Below are positions 1 to 11,720 of a DNA stretch of 64,000 nucleotides, in pieces (the stretch's first letter is position 1; each line of letters begins with the position of its first letter). This DNA comes from Clarkia xantiana subsp. parviflora. Lineage: Eukaryota; Streptophyta; Magnoliopsida; Myrtales; Onagraceae. The notes under the pieces were generated by a model. It searched no databases and had not been told where the DNA came from. It saw only the letters and a program-made list of their open reading frames with translations. The stretch spans positions 17,714,763 to 17,778,762 of the forward strand of contig JAPTYO010000007.1 in the NCBI GenBank assembly GCA_036873135.1, given 5' to 3'. The position numbers and the translations under genes are program-made.

Positions 1-383
1 ACATAAAAAGAAGCCCAAACATATGGTGTAAATATCAAAGTAGATTGTGCAAATAGCAACATGAACAAACACGACCAAAGGCATAACAGCGAGCCTAAAC
101 ATGTACCTTCTTTCTTCCACTAACTGAAAAACAGATCCGACTTCATTCTTTTCTCTCTCTGCTAAGAGCAGCCAACACAAAAAACTGCAGCTACCTACAG
201 CTATCTATCTATTACGGCACACCATTTACACTTACAGGCTAGGCTACAGCAGCTAGTTATAACACCTTCAGAGTTGGAAATACTACTTTCCAGAGAGATT
301 ACCTATGATGATACAATAAACAAACAATCGGGATCGGGTTGAAGAAAGAATCGCATTGCCAGTGTATGGTTGAGCTATAATAA
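1..383 (-). other. Downstream flank of the aspartic protease gene
   Basis: No independent gene is visible. The stretch lies just past the stop codon of the minus-strand aspartic protease and probably holds its 3' UTR and polyadenylation region. The plus-strand open frame that starts at 370 lies over the last protease exon and is a shadow of it. Confidence 0.5.
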
Positions 384-3284
384 TCATCTTCCCAAAAATG
401 GCAACTGCGTGAATAATGAGATGTGCAGTGAAAGTAGTATCAAACTTGTGGTTAAAAGCATGTCTTTTGATGAGTTGCTCTTCATTTGGTCGTCATTGAT
501 AAACTCATCCTTACCCGAAGTTAAAGACACATTCACAGACATGGAACCTGACAAAGTGCCAAACATAGGGTTCGGGTCAGGTTAATGTTGTCTACTTGCT
601 TTGCGCATCAGTAAAAAAGAACCTCGTTTGTATGAAGGATTGAACTTACAATCGTACGGGGCCCACCCAATTCGCTGATGAGCAAGATCATACACAAAGA
701 TTTTGTCTTTCAGAACAAGGTCTGCAGAAATGAGTCAAGAAGTCAAACACTAATTGGAATATCAATCATTGATCAAGAAAGAAACTTCTGTCAAGTTATA
801 AAATGAGAAACTCTCACCTCCCAGAATTGTCACTCCATCTCCTGCTTTATCAAACCCGATGCACCACAAAGACGCACCTTCCTGCAAAACACAATCTTTA
901 TCAAACCTCGTTCTTGAATAATTCATTTTGTAAAATCAGAGAATGAATGATACAGTCGGTTCGATGAAGAGGACTTACAGTGAAACCTACATGTATGAGA
1001 TACTCCTCTGGTTTCAGCGACATTGAGGCTCCCCCAGCAAAGTTTAAACTCACTGGAGGGAATATCTGTGAGGGACTGAGCAAACAAACATAGATCTCTT
1101 AATACATTGAAGAAAAGTTTGATAGAAAGAATTTGGAAAGTTGGAAAGAACCTCGTAACAACTAGATAACACTGTCTTCCTCTAGAAATAACAGGAGTCA
1201 CAGATTGGGACACTGTGGAAGTTATCTGCAGTAGGAATTACGAATAATTAACTACAACTAGTAATTGGACTTTTGGAGAGTTACCCAATAAGAAAGATTT
1301 TATATTAATCAAATCATAAAAATCCTAATAAATCACACTAATTAAGCAAATGATGATTTGGTAAGATAATGCTAAGTTAAACTTACAGCAGCGACGAAAG
1401 GATTAAGAGCATCTTCCACAAAGTACGCCAATGTTGTGCCAGAGTCAATAATAGTCCCACGGTTGTTTGAAGTAGCAAATACTGAAGAATCAATTGGCAG
1501 AAGTTGCCCATTAACTGCAATGCTCTGTAGATCTATATTGTAATGAGGCCTGAAAATATTTCAATAGGAAACAAGTCAACTCCGAAGCATAATGACAAAT
1601 GAACTTTCTAAGTTAGACCACATACAACTCACTAAACCAGCATAAAGAACAGATCAACTAACTAAACCTACAATATTTCAAGAGTTGTGTATAAAAGAAA
1701 TTAAATGATCTTTTTGAGGTTAAACTTAAAGATATATGTGAATCAATAATTCTTAACTTAGAATCTAATCAAAATTTTAGGAGCACTCGGGGAATCTTTT
1801 TGGAGCAAGAGGACTCACTGAGAAGGAATGAGCGGACTATACACAATGCCTGGTTCCAGTATCTCCCCAAGAACCATTATACCTCCTCCACTTCCATCTC
1901 CCTTCAAACAATGAGAAAATACTTTTGGTGCTATACCTCGTGAGGATAGCTGAGATATAACAGATAAGTCTCCTTGCCCGAACCCAAAGATGCCATCAAT
2001 TGCTTTATCCGACTTTGTCAAGTCCCCGGATTGGTAGTTGCTACACCTGGAAGATGATCATGAAATGATAATTATCGATGTCTATTCTTAAGCAATCTAT
2101 AAAATCAAGCAGAGAAAACAAAAGAAATCTATTACATGGAATGATAGCTTACCCAAAAACAACAGCAGCAGAAGAGTTGGAAATCAAAGACTCCCCGAGA
2201 ATCATATCAAAGTACAACGTATCAGCTACATAGAAACCTGATGTACCGCTACCATCTCCGTATTGGAAGGTGTAGCTACACAGATTACTCTGTGAAGAAC
2301 ACTCAGCTGCTGTTGTTTGAACTTGAGAAGTGCACAAAGGGTCTGAACACGGGACAGCATATGAAGTTGAAGAGCTGGAGGAATCAAAGAAATTGAGCAG
2401 CATCTGAAATTTTGCAGAAAAGTACAAGATCATCAAGTAAATGATTTTATCTGAATTCTTGAAGACTAATATCAGTTGTTAAGAACTGAACATTACACCG
2501 AGTCCACTGGTTTGAGGGCAATCGCTGCAGGTACTGCATGTAACCCATAATATATCACTTCCTGTATCGATCTGCACATTGAATTCCTTTGGCGGGGAAC
2601 CCAATTTCACCTTTGTAAAATACAACCTAGACAACAAATTCGCAGAATCAGAGACCCTAACTCATTTTTGTATGTAAGTGAATGAAAAAGAACTTATTTA
2701 ATCCTCTTATGATTTCATGAGTGGAAACACTGCCAAACCAAATGAATTACATCATCTAACAATAAGATGGTGAAACAGATGCATTAAAGAACGCTGCTAG
2801 ATTAGCATACGGTTTCCAATATAAGCGCAGAACAGAACAGCTCAATAATCTTGTAAAGAAACAGCTGGGAAGTTTTTTCGGAGCTCAATCACCGAGCTAT
2901 TAAAAGTCCAATGAAAATCAAGAAGTTCAAACTTAAGAACTTGAACGGCTCGATCCGAACAAAGACTACAAATTTGAACGCTTGAAGAATCCAAACTGAA
3001 AATAAACTGGAAATAATTAAACCCAGTTGGAAGAATTACCCGACGAGGAGGGGATCAGCGGAGCCTTCGACGGAGAAGTCGACCACACCTCCGACGACGG
3101 TCTGCAAGATTCTGGAGTGACGAAGTCGGTCACGAGCTCTAGCTGAGTCGAGGTCGAGTTGGGAGCTGAGAGGGATCACTCTCTCTAGAGTGAGGATCCT
3201 CGGAGAAATAACTGCGGAGAAGGCTGTCGAAGCCGACAGTAAGACGGCGGCGATTACAGCCGCCACGATAAAATTCACGAGCAT
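384..3284 (-). CDS. Aspartic protease, A1 family, probably GPI-anchored (A36/A39-like)
   Basis: Secreted pepsin-type endopeptidase. Ten exons join in frame, read on the minus strand: 3284-3040, 2626-2497, 2403-2153, 2046-1819, 1549-1387, 1225-1152, 1075-979, 881-818, 721-650, 547-384; all have GT/AG borders and give 495 aa. An N-terminal hydrophobic stretch (about residues 4-24) fits a signal peptide. The first catalytic motif DTGSD begins at D102 and the second, DSGTT, at D320. The flap region YGDGSGTSG lies in exon 3, and cysteine pairs typical of plant A1 enzymes are kept. The C-terminus ends in a hydrophobic tail after a polar stretch, as in GPI-anchored members such as Arabidopsis A36 and A39. 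The start is the only ATG that places the signal peptide at the N-terminus. All key residues are present, so the gene looks functional. The exact Arabidopsis orthologue cannot be fixed by eye. Confidence 0.93.
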
Positions 3285-3302
3285 TTCTTTAAAGGGTGGA
3301 GC

Positions 3303-3365
3303 TTAAGTTGATGAGGAGGGGATCTTGGCGACAAAGATCTTGGTGGTGGCGGATAGTTCGCGCAT
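3303..3365 (-). other. Possible upstream ORF (20 codons) before the aspartic protease
   Basis: An ATG at 3365 opens a 20-codon frame on the minus strand that stops at 3303, 18 nt before the protease start codon. If transcription begins upstream, this would be a uORF in the 5' leader. The transcription start is not known from sequence. Confidence 0.35.
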
Positions 3366-4065
3366 TGAAAGAGGAGGAGATGGTGGCGAAGAAGAGGAAA
3401 TGGAGATTACCACGGAGGAGAGGTTAACTTGCAAATTATTAATTAAGGGAAAGTGAAGGAGAGAAGTAACTGGATATAGATTAAGAAAGCTGCTGACACT
3501 GGCAGGCAGGTTCTTGAGCAAAGCTAAAAAGTAGAAGACAGGTGAATGAGGCCAGACACTTGTACGTATTGATATTTATCGAATAAAGACTAGGAAGATA
3601 ACATTTTTGGTATCTCAACTATATCAAATCGGTAACCCCAACTACTTTTTTTGTATATTTTTTTAAAATTGTTGCATCCATCTGCTTGTTCAAATAGAAA
3701 GTGATAACGTATTTTCATGTGAGTGCAAAATACACTCGTAAAGTTTATTGAAGGTTCAAATAATTAACTGATGTGGATTAAATTATGAATATCCAGCTTG
3801 AAACACCAAATTCAGGTCACTCCTAGCCAAAACTCAGCGCCTGGCTGGATTAATTGAGCCTTTTTAGATTGGGGTCAATCAACCTAGCATAATGTTCAGC
3901 TCGGGACGGGATTTCTTTCTGAAAAATGTCAGAATTTGAAATTTTTGGACTCATTATCACTTAGCTCCAGCATAGGGAAAATGTCTCACACGAATCCGGT
4001 TTTGTAACAAGCTCAGAGCTCGAAATTTAAACAAAATTGGGAAAAATATCATTTCAAACATCAAA

Positions 4066-4100
<35 letters not shown>

Positions 4101-4875
4101 AAAAAACTATCAACCTGAAAAAAAACACATTTTAAAACCATCAAACATGAAAAATACAATTTCAAATTTGCAGTTTATGATTCATTTTAAATTCATCCAA
4201 ATATATATATATAATTAATTATTAAAGTCGGGAAGGGCTCGGCGTTCAAGAGTTTGAGCCAAAAACTCGAACTTGCCTCAAAAGAAAAGTCCCATCCATC
4301 CGAATCAGACCTAATTTCAAGGCGGGCTTGATCAAACTCATTAGAATTCCGGGCGAGTTTTTTTTTTCCGCCCTAACCTAACTAGGCTAGAACCCTAATC
4401 TGTTATAACAATCTTAATAATATTTGTATTAAGAAATTCATTTTGGTAAAATCAAATAGCAATGATCAACATTGGTAAAACTTATGGATATATATATGCA
4501 TTTATCATCCACATCATGGCTTCACCCTTTTTTTTTGGCCAAGATCATGGCTTCACCCTAATCAGACAATTCCTGTTAGTTGTTTTCTTTCAGCCCGCGT
4601 GTGTCGTTGTTTAAGACTTTAAGTCAACTTTTTTAGTCAACTTCTTATGTTGTGGGCCCCATTCCAATAATCATCATCACTGCGTGCTAGTATTTTTACA
4701 CAGTATAATAAACTAAGAAGCCTAAAGTTGAAAAAATAAATAAAAAAATTAATGTTGGATCAAAATCGTTCGCTAAGTTTAGAGATGTTCGGCTAAGTTT
4801 AGAGAAGACTTCATTGGATTCCGTCTCTTCGTTCTTGGGTTTCTTAAACTTGGATGAACACTCGTTTCTCCCGGG
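3366..4875. other. Promoter side of the aspartic protease, then AT-rich spacer
   Basis: The first 200 bases are the likely 5' leader and promoter of the minus-strand protease; a TATA-like stretch sits near 3570-3580. Beyond about 3600 the DNA is AT-rich and non-coding, with a (TA)n microsatellite at about 4067-4096 and a shorter one at about 4202-4212. The 8 bases 4868-4875 are the left target-site copy of the next transposon. Confidence 0.5.
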
Positions 4876-5750
4876 TAGGGCTGTCAAATTTACCCGCGAC
4901 CCGCAAACGACCCGTTCACGGGTCGGGTCCGGGTGACCCCAAATACGCCAACGGGTCATTTACGGGTCAACCCGTTAATGACCCGTTGAGGCCGGGCCGG
5001 GTATGGGTTTAGGGCAATGACCAGTACCCGGCCCGTGAACCCGTGTAAATATCGTTTTTTTTTTTTTTTTTTAATTCCTAAATTCAAATTTAATTCTAAA
5101 TTTCTAAATTCTAAAACACTTCAGGTAGACTGCTTAACTGCACAAACATAATTAGCAATTTTCCGTATTTTTGTTCATCACGTGACCCATTTCGTCCAAA
5201 TTATAAATAGAAATCCTAATGAAACTAACAAATTGTAAAAATATGAAACTTGTACTACCAAAGTATATTTTAAAGAAATTAGCAATCTATTCAAAGGATA
5301 ATTAGCATTCTGTATTTGTAGTAAATCTGAATTATATAACAAATCGATTTCTCAACGGTTAAATTAGTCATAGACTCATATAGTCATATTGAGATTTATG
5401 TCTGATCTTATAGCTAAGAAATCTACTAAGTCGACTTCATTTTAACCAAATACATTATCAAATGGCTACCTTAGTTCAAGTATCTACAAATGGCTATCTC
5501 CATTAAGATTTTCATATAATTTAATGAAATGGTTACGTTACATATCCAGCACGTAGTGAAAAAAAAAAAAAAATTGCTAGCACATATGTTTGACCCGGGT
5601 CACGGGTCAGACCCGGGTCAACCCGTGACCCGTGACCCCGGGTACGGGTCTGCGACCCCTGACCCGTGGTGACCCCCGGGTCAATCACGGGTCGGATGGT
5701 CGGTGACCCGCGGGTCACGGGTCACGGGTTGTGACCCGTTGACAGGCCTA
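4876..5750. mobile_element. hAT-type non-autonomous element (MITE), 875 bp
   Basis: The two ends are inverted copies (left TAGGGCTGTCAA, right TTGACAGGCCTA). The element is flanked by a perfect 8-bp target duplication, CTCCCGGG, at 4868-4875 and 5751-5758. An 8-bp duplication is the hAT superfamily signature. Both subterminal regions are dense in GGGTC/GACCC motifs (about 4895-5045 and 5590-5735), which in hAT elements serve as transposase-binding sites. The core is AT-rich. No transposase is encoded; short open frames inside (for example 5533-5718) are chance products of the GGGTC repeats. Confidence 0.9.
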
Positions 5751-5888
5751 CTCCCGGGGGATTATTTGGCGAGTGCATAAGAAAGGGCGGGGATTATGAC
5801 TCTGATTCAATTCCGAATCTTAAGTCAATATTTGGATTATATATGTGTAACAATCTATGAATGTATAAAAACGTCTTACTATATATAG

Positions 5889-6628
5889 TGATGGATATAC
5901 ATCCAATTGGACCTCACTTAGTCTCGATTTGGACGCCCTATAGACCCCGAACACGGAAAGTAGCTGAGACCCAAAGATACGCGCTAATCCTTCTAATAGA
6001 CCTCAGTCCGGACTAATCCGGACGAAGCGACCTCCTACCGGACTAGTCTGGTCATAATGGGGCCGACGCGTCCCGCGCTCGGCCCGACGCCCAGGTGACC
6101 GACACCCGGGCTACGCGCACGACACACACTACCCTCTCGTATGAAATATTACGTGGACCCCACTCAATATTGTGGACCCCTCCGATGCCAAGATCACAAA
6201 TCCCTATAAATAGGGCCTCATATCTCTCATTTACAACTTGATTTTCACTTGAATGCTCTGACCTCTCTCTAGAACTTTATCTCTCTAAAACCAAACTCTC
6301 ATTTTAGCATCGGAGAGGGTTTGCCGGACCCCCCCCCCCCCTCACGGGCTTACCCCTTGTGCAGGTAAGCGTGAGGTAAGGAGCGAGAAGAGCGGAATAT
6401 GAGCAAGACAAGCTATCCCGACTCAAGAATGATTTTCTAATGTGGCGGCTTCTTCATGCTTGAAGTTGTCGACTCTTACTGTGTCGCTTTATATTTAGTA
6501 GTCTACCGACCTGAGGTTCTTTCCTTCCGACTGGTGCCATAGTATGTCGATGACCTTTTGTTTTTTATTTCAAAACTTTCGACCTTGTGGTGGTCGACTT
6601 GTATTTTTCTTTTATGAAGGTCCCAACA
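5889..6628 (+). mobile_element. Probable solo LTR or LTR fragment
   Basis: A relatively GC-rich block in AT-rich surroundings, bounded by TG at 5889 and CA at 6628. It has a good TATA box (TATAAATA, 6205-6212) followed by a pyrimidine-rich leader and a run of 14 C near 6330, as in the promoter and R-U5 part of plant Gypsy-type LTRs. No second copy and no convincing 5-bp target duplication were found, so the borders are tentative. Confidence 0.4.
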
Positions 6629-8184
6629 CCTAGTAATTTCATCTGGTGTTCAGTTGTGAATAATTAAGTATTAATTAGTTTCGATCGTAGTTGCAGAAAT
6701 TCCAAAAAGGATGCCATTATTATCACGAGAGGTGATAGAAAGTCCAGTTCAACACTTCTAACAAGTTCTCTGTGAGTCTAAACGGAAGAACATGTAAATT
6801 TTAACAAGATTTAGGCCATTTCTATTTCCCTCTTGTTCGGAACATATAGAAACTCTTGCATTGAATTAGTTGTCAACCAATTAATAAATAGCAACTGATG
6901 CCAAAAATAAAAATTGCAACTGAATCTTTTATGTCTCAAGAATAACGTATCTTTTGGCCAAACAAGAATACCAAATGAATCTGCCGTGTTAAAAGAATAA
7001 ATAAATAACTAATTAGTCGTATTGGTGGGACTATAAAAAAGCTCATCCGTGGCAAAATGGTGTGCGCGTTTAAAGCACGCCTTCCTTGACCAATGACCAT
7101 GCATGCAACATTGCAACTACTATGACGACCGGTATAACACATGCAACACTTTTCGTAATGTTTAACAGAAAATTGCACTCAAGCATCGTCAAATAAATAT
7201 TTACATTCAACCAATATAATCTGGTCAAGCGCGTATATCTGCATCAACTTCATTTCCCGAATATTAATTAAATATTCAATAAGGGTTGGATCATTAGTAA
7301 AATGAGTTGCGTTTTAAGAACCAAACAAAATTTGAATTTCGTTAAAAATAACTCTTTATAGTTTGTACTAATGTTGTCAAATGTAAAATGCGATATGAGG
7401 TGACAATACGTCACCTCAAACTCAATTTTTTATATTAGTCAAACTCAAAATAAATTAATCGTGTGAATTTTCATGCATATGAATTAATTCTGCTAGCAAC
7501 ATAATAGTATAATTTTATTATTCTTATTTTAATATTAGATAATGAAATATATTTTGAATGTGTTTTTAAATTTCAAAATATAATTATTATTAAAAAAAAT
7601 CATTTTATTTATATTACATGAAATATAATTATTTCTAATAAAAAAATTAAAAAAAATATGTGAATTTATTATCTTTTGATAGTAAAAAATTGAACATATT
7701 TTAATTTTTTTGTTGTAATATAATTATATATTATTAAAAAAAAATCATTTATTTACATTACATAAAGTATGATATCGTTTCGATCTAAGAATGAGGAAAT
7801 TATTTTTCTGGTGAAGAGTTGATGATGATCACTTCGTATTTTTTAATTTTATATCTCATTGATTATGTGACGCATAGGTGGTAGTAATATGAAAAATGAA
7901 ATGATCATGTTGTATTATTACAATTTAAAAGTGGTTTTAGTGAGCTAGTTTCATCAATACTAGTGAGCTTACTATTTGTTTCCCTCAGTCTAGCTAGATT
8001 GGAAGCCCATTAAGGCAGAAATTATCCGAGATTAGCTAATAGATACAAATCCACTTAGCCACTCTGTATCATTTGGGCTTGAATGAACCACAATAGGCAA
8101 GGGGATCCAAAAATGTAGATCAGCTCGTCTAAAGTGCATTCATGGTAAGGAGGACCTAGACCCAATGGACTAATTGGTTTAATT

Positions 8185-8222
<38 letters not shown>

Positions 8223-9023
8223 TGTAAAAATTTAATTCAGATCAATTGAGGTTGATATAAATTTAAAACATTAAAAAAGTAATTGGATTTTTTTTTTTGC
8301 CTAGAAACTAAAAACTATTAAAGTTTAACTGGAGCACTCAAAACTTACTTACTGACTAAAATAATAAAGTTGAATTTATTTTAACTCGATTTCTCATCCG
8401 ACAAATTATAATAAATGAATTGTAATTTAATTAAGAAAATGTGTTTCTTACCAAAATAAAGTTGAAATAAACTCGACTTTATTTTAGTTTAAAATGTTAA
8501 TTACTTTTGATAATCTTGAATATATTTAACCAATATTTCACTAAAAAAATCAATAGGAAAAATAATTATACTGAGTATTTCTAATAAAACCCACATATTA
8601 GGGAATGATATTTTACCTATTTTACCCTATCTTTTTGTTTGTTTTTTTTTTCCCCAAATCATTTTACCCTATCTAGTATCTAGTAAAACAAAACAAATGA
8701 CATCAATGATTGCAGCACAAGAAACACCACCCTAGTGATAATATATGATGATATCCCCTAATTTCTATTATTTGCAATTATGAGGCAAAGAAGTACAAAA
8801 CGCGCCAACTCCCCCAACATCTCACGGATCGAAACCCCGTAACCATCATCCTCATAGGATCCCCACCGTCCATTCGCCTCGCTTCGTTTCCCGCTATTTT
8901 TCTTCTTTTATTATTTATATTTGTATATATATATATACTTCATACCTTTTGTCTCTTTTCCCTTCCATTGCTCCCCTTCCCAACCTTCGCTTCGTTTCAT
9001 ATTTGAAAAACTGAAACTTGACA
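6629..9023. other. AT-rich intergenic region upstream of the PLATZ gene
   Basis: No gene is recognisable. It contains long A/T runs, including about 33 consecutive T at 8188-8220. The last 250 bases (about 8780-9023) become richer in C and pyrimidines and are the likely promoter and 5' leader of the PLATZ gene; a (TA)n tract at about 8923-8936 could serve as a TATA region. Confidence 0.5.
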
Positions 9024-10692
9024 ATGGCGGCGCCACCGCCGTGGCTGGAGTCACTGCTAACCACTGAATTCTTCTCCACGTGCCGCGTGCACGGCCATTT
9101 CCCGAGGAGGGAGTGTAATCTCTACTGCATCGAGTGTGATAATGGCGGCGCTTTCTGTCCCTACTGCCGCTCCGCGAGGCACAAGGACCACCGTATTGTC
9201 CAGGTGCACCATCCGTACACGATCGGAGCCACCGTCTCACTCACTGCATTGCCGAATATTATTGATTGGTACTGACTCCTCTTATCAATGCGTATTTTTT
9301 TCTGTGTCGTCAGATACGGAGAATGTCGTATCACAACGTTGTCCGGTTGTCGGAGATACAGGAGGTGGTGGACGTTGCCGGAGTCCAGACGTACGTCATT
9401 AATGGCGCACGCGTCGTTTTCCTCAACAAGCGGCCCCGGCTTAGGACGGCGCCACCCGGAAACAAATCGGGCGCCGGCAATAACAGCCACATTTGTAAAA
9501 TCTGCAGTCGGAGCCTCTTGGATCCACTGGGCTTCTGTTCATTGGGCTGTATGGTACGTACTTCTCTCTTCCCGCTCTCTCTTTGTCTCAGACTCTCATG
9601 TTATATATATGGTTAATAATAAATACATATCGCTCTTAAACTTTAATTTTTAAAATTAACTATTTAAACTTCTAATTTTAGATTAAATTGGTAGCTTGTT
9701 ATAATTTCTTTAAACAGTATAGAAACTAAGCGGGCCATTTGAAATCTTTTAATATACTCAAAATAGTGTTGAGAAATAGAAATGATTTAAGCGAAATATG
9801 CTTAATTGAAAGGCACCGTTGAAATTGAATGGGTGTCCAATTGAATCTAATTGTGATATTCTGTTGCAATTCTTTCAATTTATTGTTGAATGTACACGTC
9901 AAAAGACCTTGTATGACTAATGCTCATTTTATGACATAAAATTGTAACTTGTAACGAATATAGCAATTTTCTCGAAAACTAGGAAGTTTATGTAGTTGAT
10001 TTTAAAAATTAATATCCTCGTGTCGACTTGCTTATCAACCGTAATATATAAAGACTAAACATTGTAATAGGCATTGCGGTTCAAGTCCAATATTCCTTAA
10101 TAAGATGTCTCGGGGGGTGCTGATGAGACTGACTATGATCGATTGGACTTCGAGTCGTGAAAATTGAAAAATATCCGTTGATGACTAGTATATTTACCCT
10201 ACCACTTGTGGACCTCTTGATGATGATCCAAAAAAAAAAAACATAATTTCAAAGTGCATATGTTCAAATCTTTGCTTTGAAAGTTATATTTCATATGATA
10301 ATAATAATTAAAAAATTTACACATAATTCGATTTTAGAATAGTTGGCATCATCATCGCCATTTTCTCGATATCTCACATGCGGTTGTCTTTGCAAATAGT
10401 AATTATATTTTTTTAGTAAATTTGAGAGAAACCATAAGTGCATGCTTTTTCAAATTACCGTTTTGTTGGGGAGAATGCGTAGGTTGCAGGAATGAAGAGA
10501 TCAAATGGAGATGGTAACTTGGATGGCAAGGAAAATGAGAGACCCTCCATGGAGGAGATAAAAGGAAGCATAATGTCAATGCAAGTCGAAGAAGAAATGC
10601 ACGAAGCTTCCAAGCAAACCGCATATTATCGTCCTCCTTGCTCCAACCTACATCGAAGAAGGAAAGGCATTCCTCATCGTGCTCCTTTCTGA
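9024..10692 (+). CDS. PLATZ zinc-binding transcription factor
   Basis: Plant AT-rich sequence- and zinc-binding protein; members bind A/T-rich DNA in the nucleus and generally repress transcription. Three exons join in frame: 9024-9203, 9314-9553 and 10483-10692, giving 209 aa with GT/AG borders. The N-terminus PPWLESLLTTEFF is the classic family opening. Cysteine and histidine ligands follow (CRVH, then CNLYC, CPYC and HKDH, about residues 20-57). The middle exon holds the conserved SYHNVVRLSEIQ and GVQTYVINGARVVFLN stretches and the second cluster CKICSRSLLD..FCSLGC. The tail RRRKGIPHRAPF is also typical. For exon 3 the acceptor at 10482 was chosen because it keeps the frame (CM-VAGMKR); the next AG, at 10489, would give an immediate stop. 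Length is normal and nothing looks broken. Confidence 0.93.
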
Positions 10693-11720
10693 TGAACATA
10701 TAAATCTGCATTAAGGGTCTGATTTAATAGAAAACTATAATAAAAGTGTTGACATTCATATAATGTACTACAGTACTAGAGGATTAGTTTGTCAATTAAG
10801 TTGCTTTTTAAAATAAGTCTAACATTGAGAGGCACATGGCAGTTGTAGTATTTCCCTTAAATTAATCACAAATTCTTCAATCATTGGACTTATTTTATAT
10901 CTGATGCACATTTGACTTGTCTCCATCAAGGCACTTCATTGATTGGCCATGGATTTAATTTATTAATCAGCACGTTATGCTAAAATTAATAGCGTTGCTT
11001 CACTGTCATTTACGATTATCTGTCATAATAATAATTATTGAATATTTAATAAGGCAAGTTTTGTTTTCTGGAAATGCATTATGATCAGTTCCGACTAATT
11101 TGTTTCAAAACTAATGGGATTCTGTTTTTTACTATTCATATATTCGATATAATAAAAATATATGTAAATCGTGATTACAGTTAGATTAATTGGTGGTGCA
11201 TCTAGGTGCATTGCATCAAACAAATTGCCAATATTTCCTATACACGTTTTAAATAGGTGCTTAATGGAATTGATGATATTCAATATGCTCCAATTAAATT
11301 AGTTTACCGATCATTGAACATCTGCATTAATAACCATTTTCTTCGCCAAATTCATAAAAGATAAAAGAAGATAAAAGATGTAGTTTTCAACTAAATATAA
11401 TACCGTTAAATTACCAGAAAATTTTCCTTTTATTACAATTTTTCTTTTTTTAAAGCAACACAATTTTAATAGACTGATACCATAATTTTCTCCATTTACA
11501 TAATTTAGTTTCTTTAATCCATATGTACAAATAAAACGGCACCAAAATAATATATTTCTTTATTTTGACACAAATTGATGACGACAAGTCCAATTTGCAT
11601 CCACATATACATCTATGTATATCATCACCAGATCCCATACAGATTCCATCCAAAAAGCACAGCAACCACTCAATTACCTCTCAGCAGTCAGCACCTGAAT
11701 CCTCCCCTTTTATCCCTTCA
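10693..11720. other. Spacer between the PLATZ and PLUTO genes
   Basis: AT-rich and non-coding. It must hold the PLATZ 3' UTR and the promoter and leader of the next gene, both on the plus strand. No repeat with clear ends was recognised. Confidence 0.5.

Noticed and set aside
6205..6212. TATA box as promoter of a host gene
   Set aside because: No coding sequence follows; the context fits an LTR promoter better.
5884..6633. Complete solo LTR with target duplication
   Set aside because: The flanking 5-mers (TATAG and CCTAG) do not match, so only a tentative LTR-like call was kept.
9136..9653. Several open frames over the PLATZ exons, including a 121-codon one
   Set aside because: Other-frame shadows of the PLATZ exons that read across its introns.
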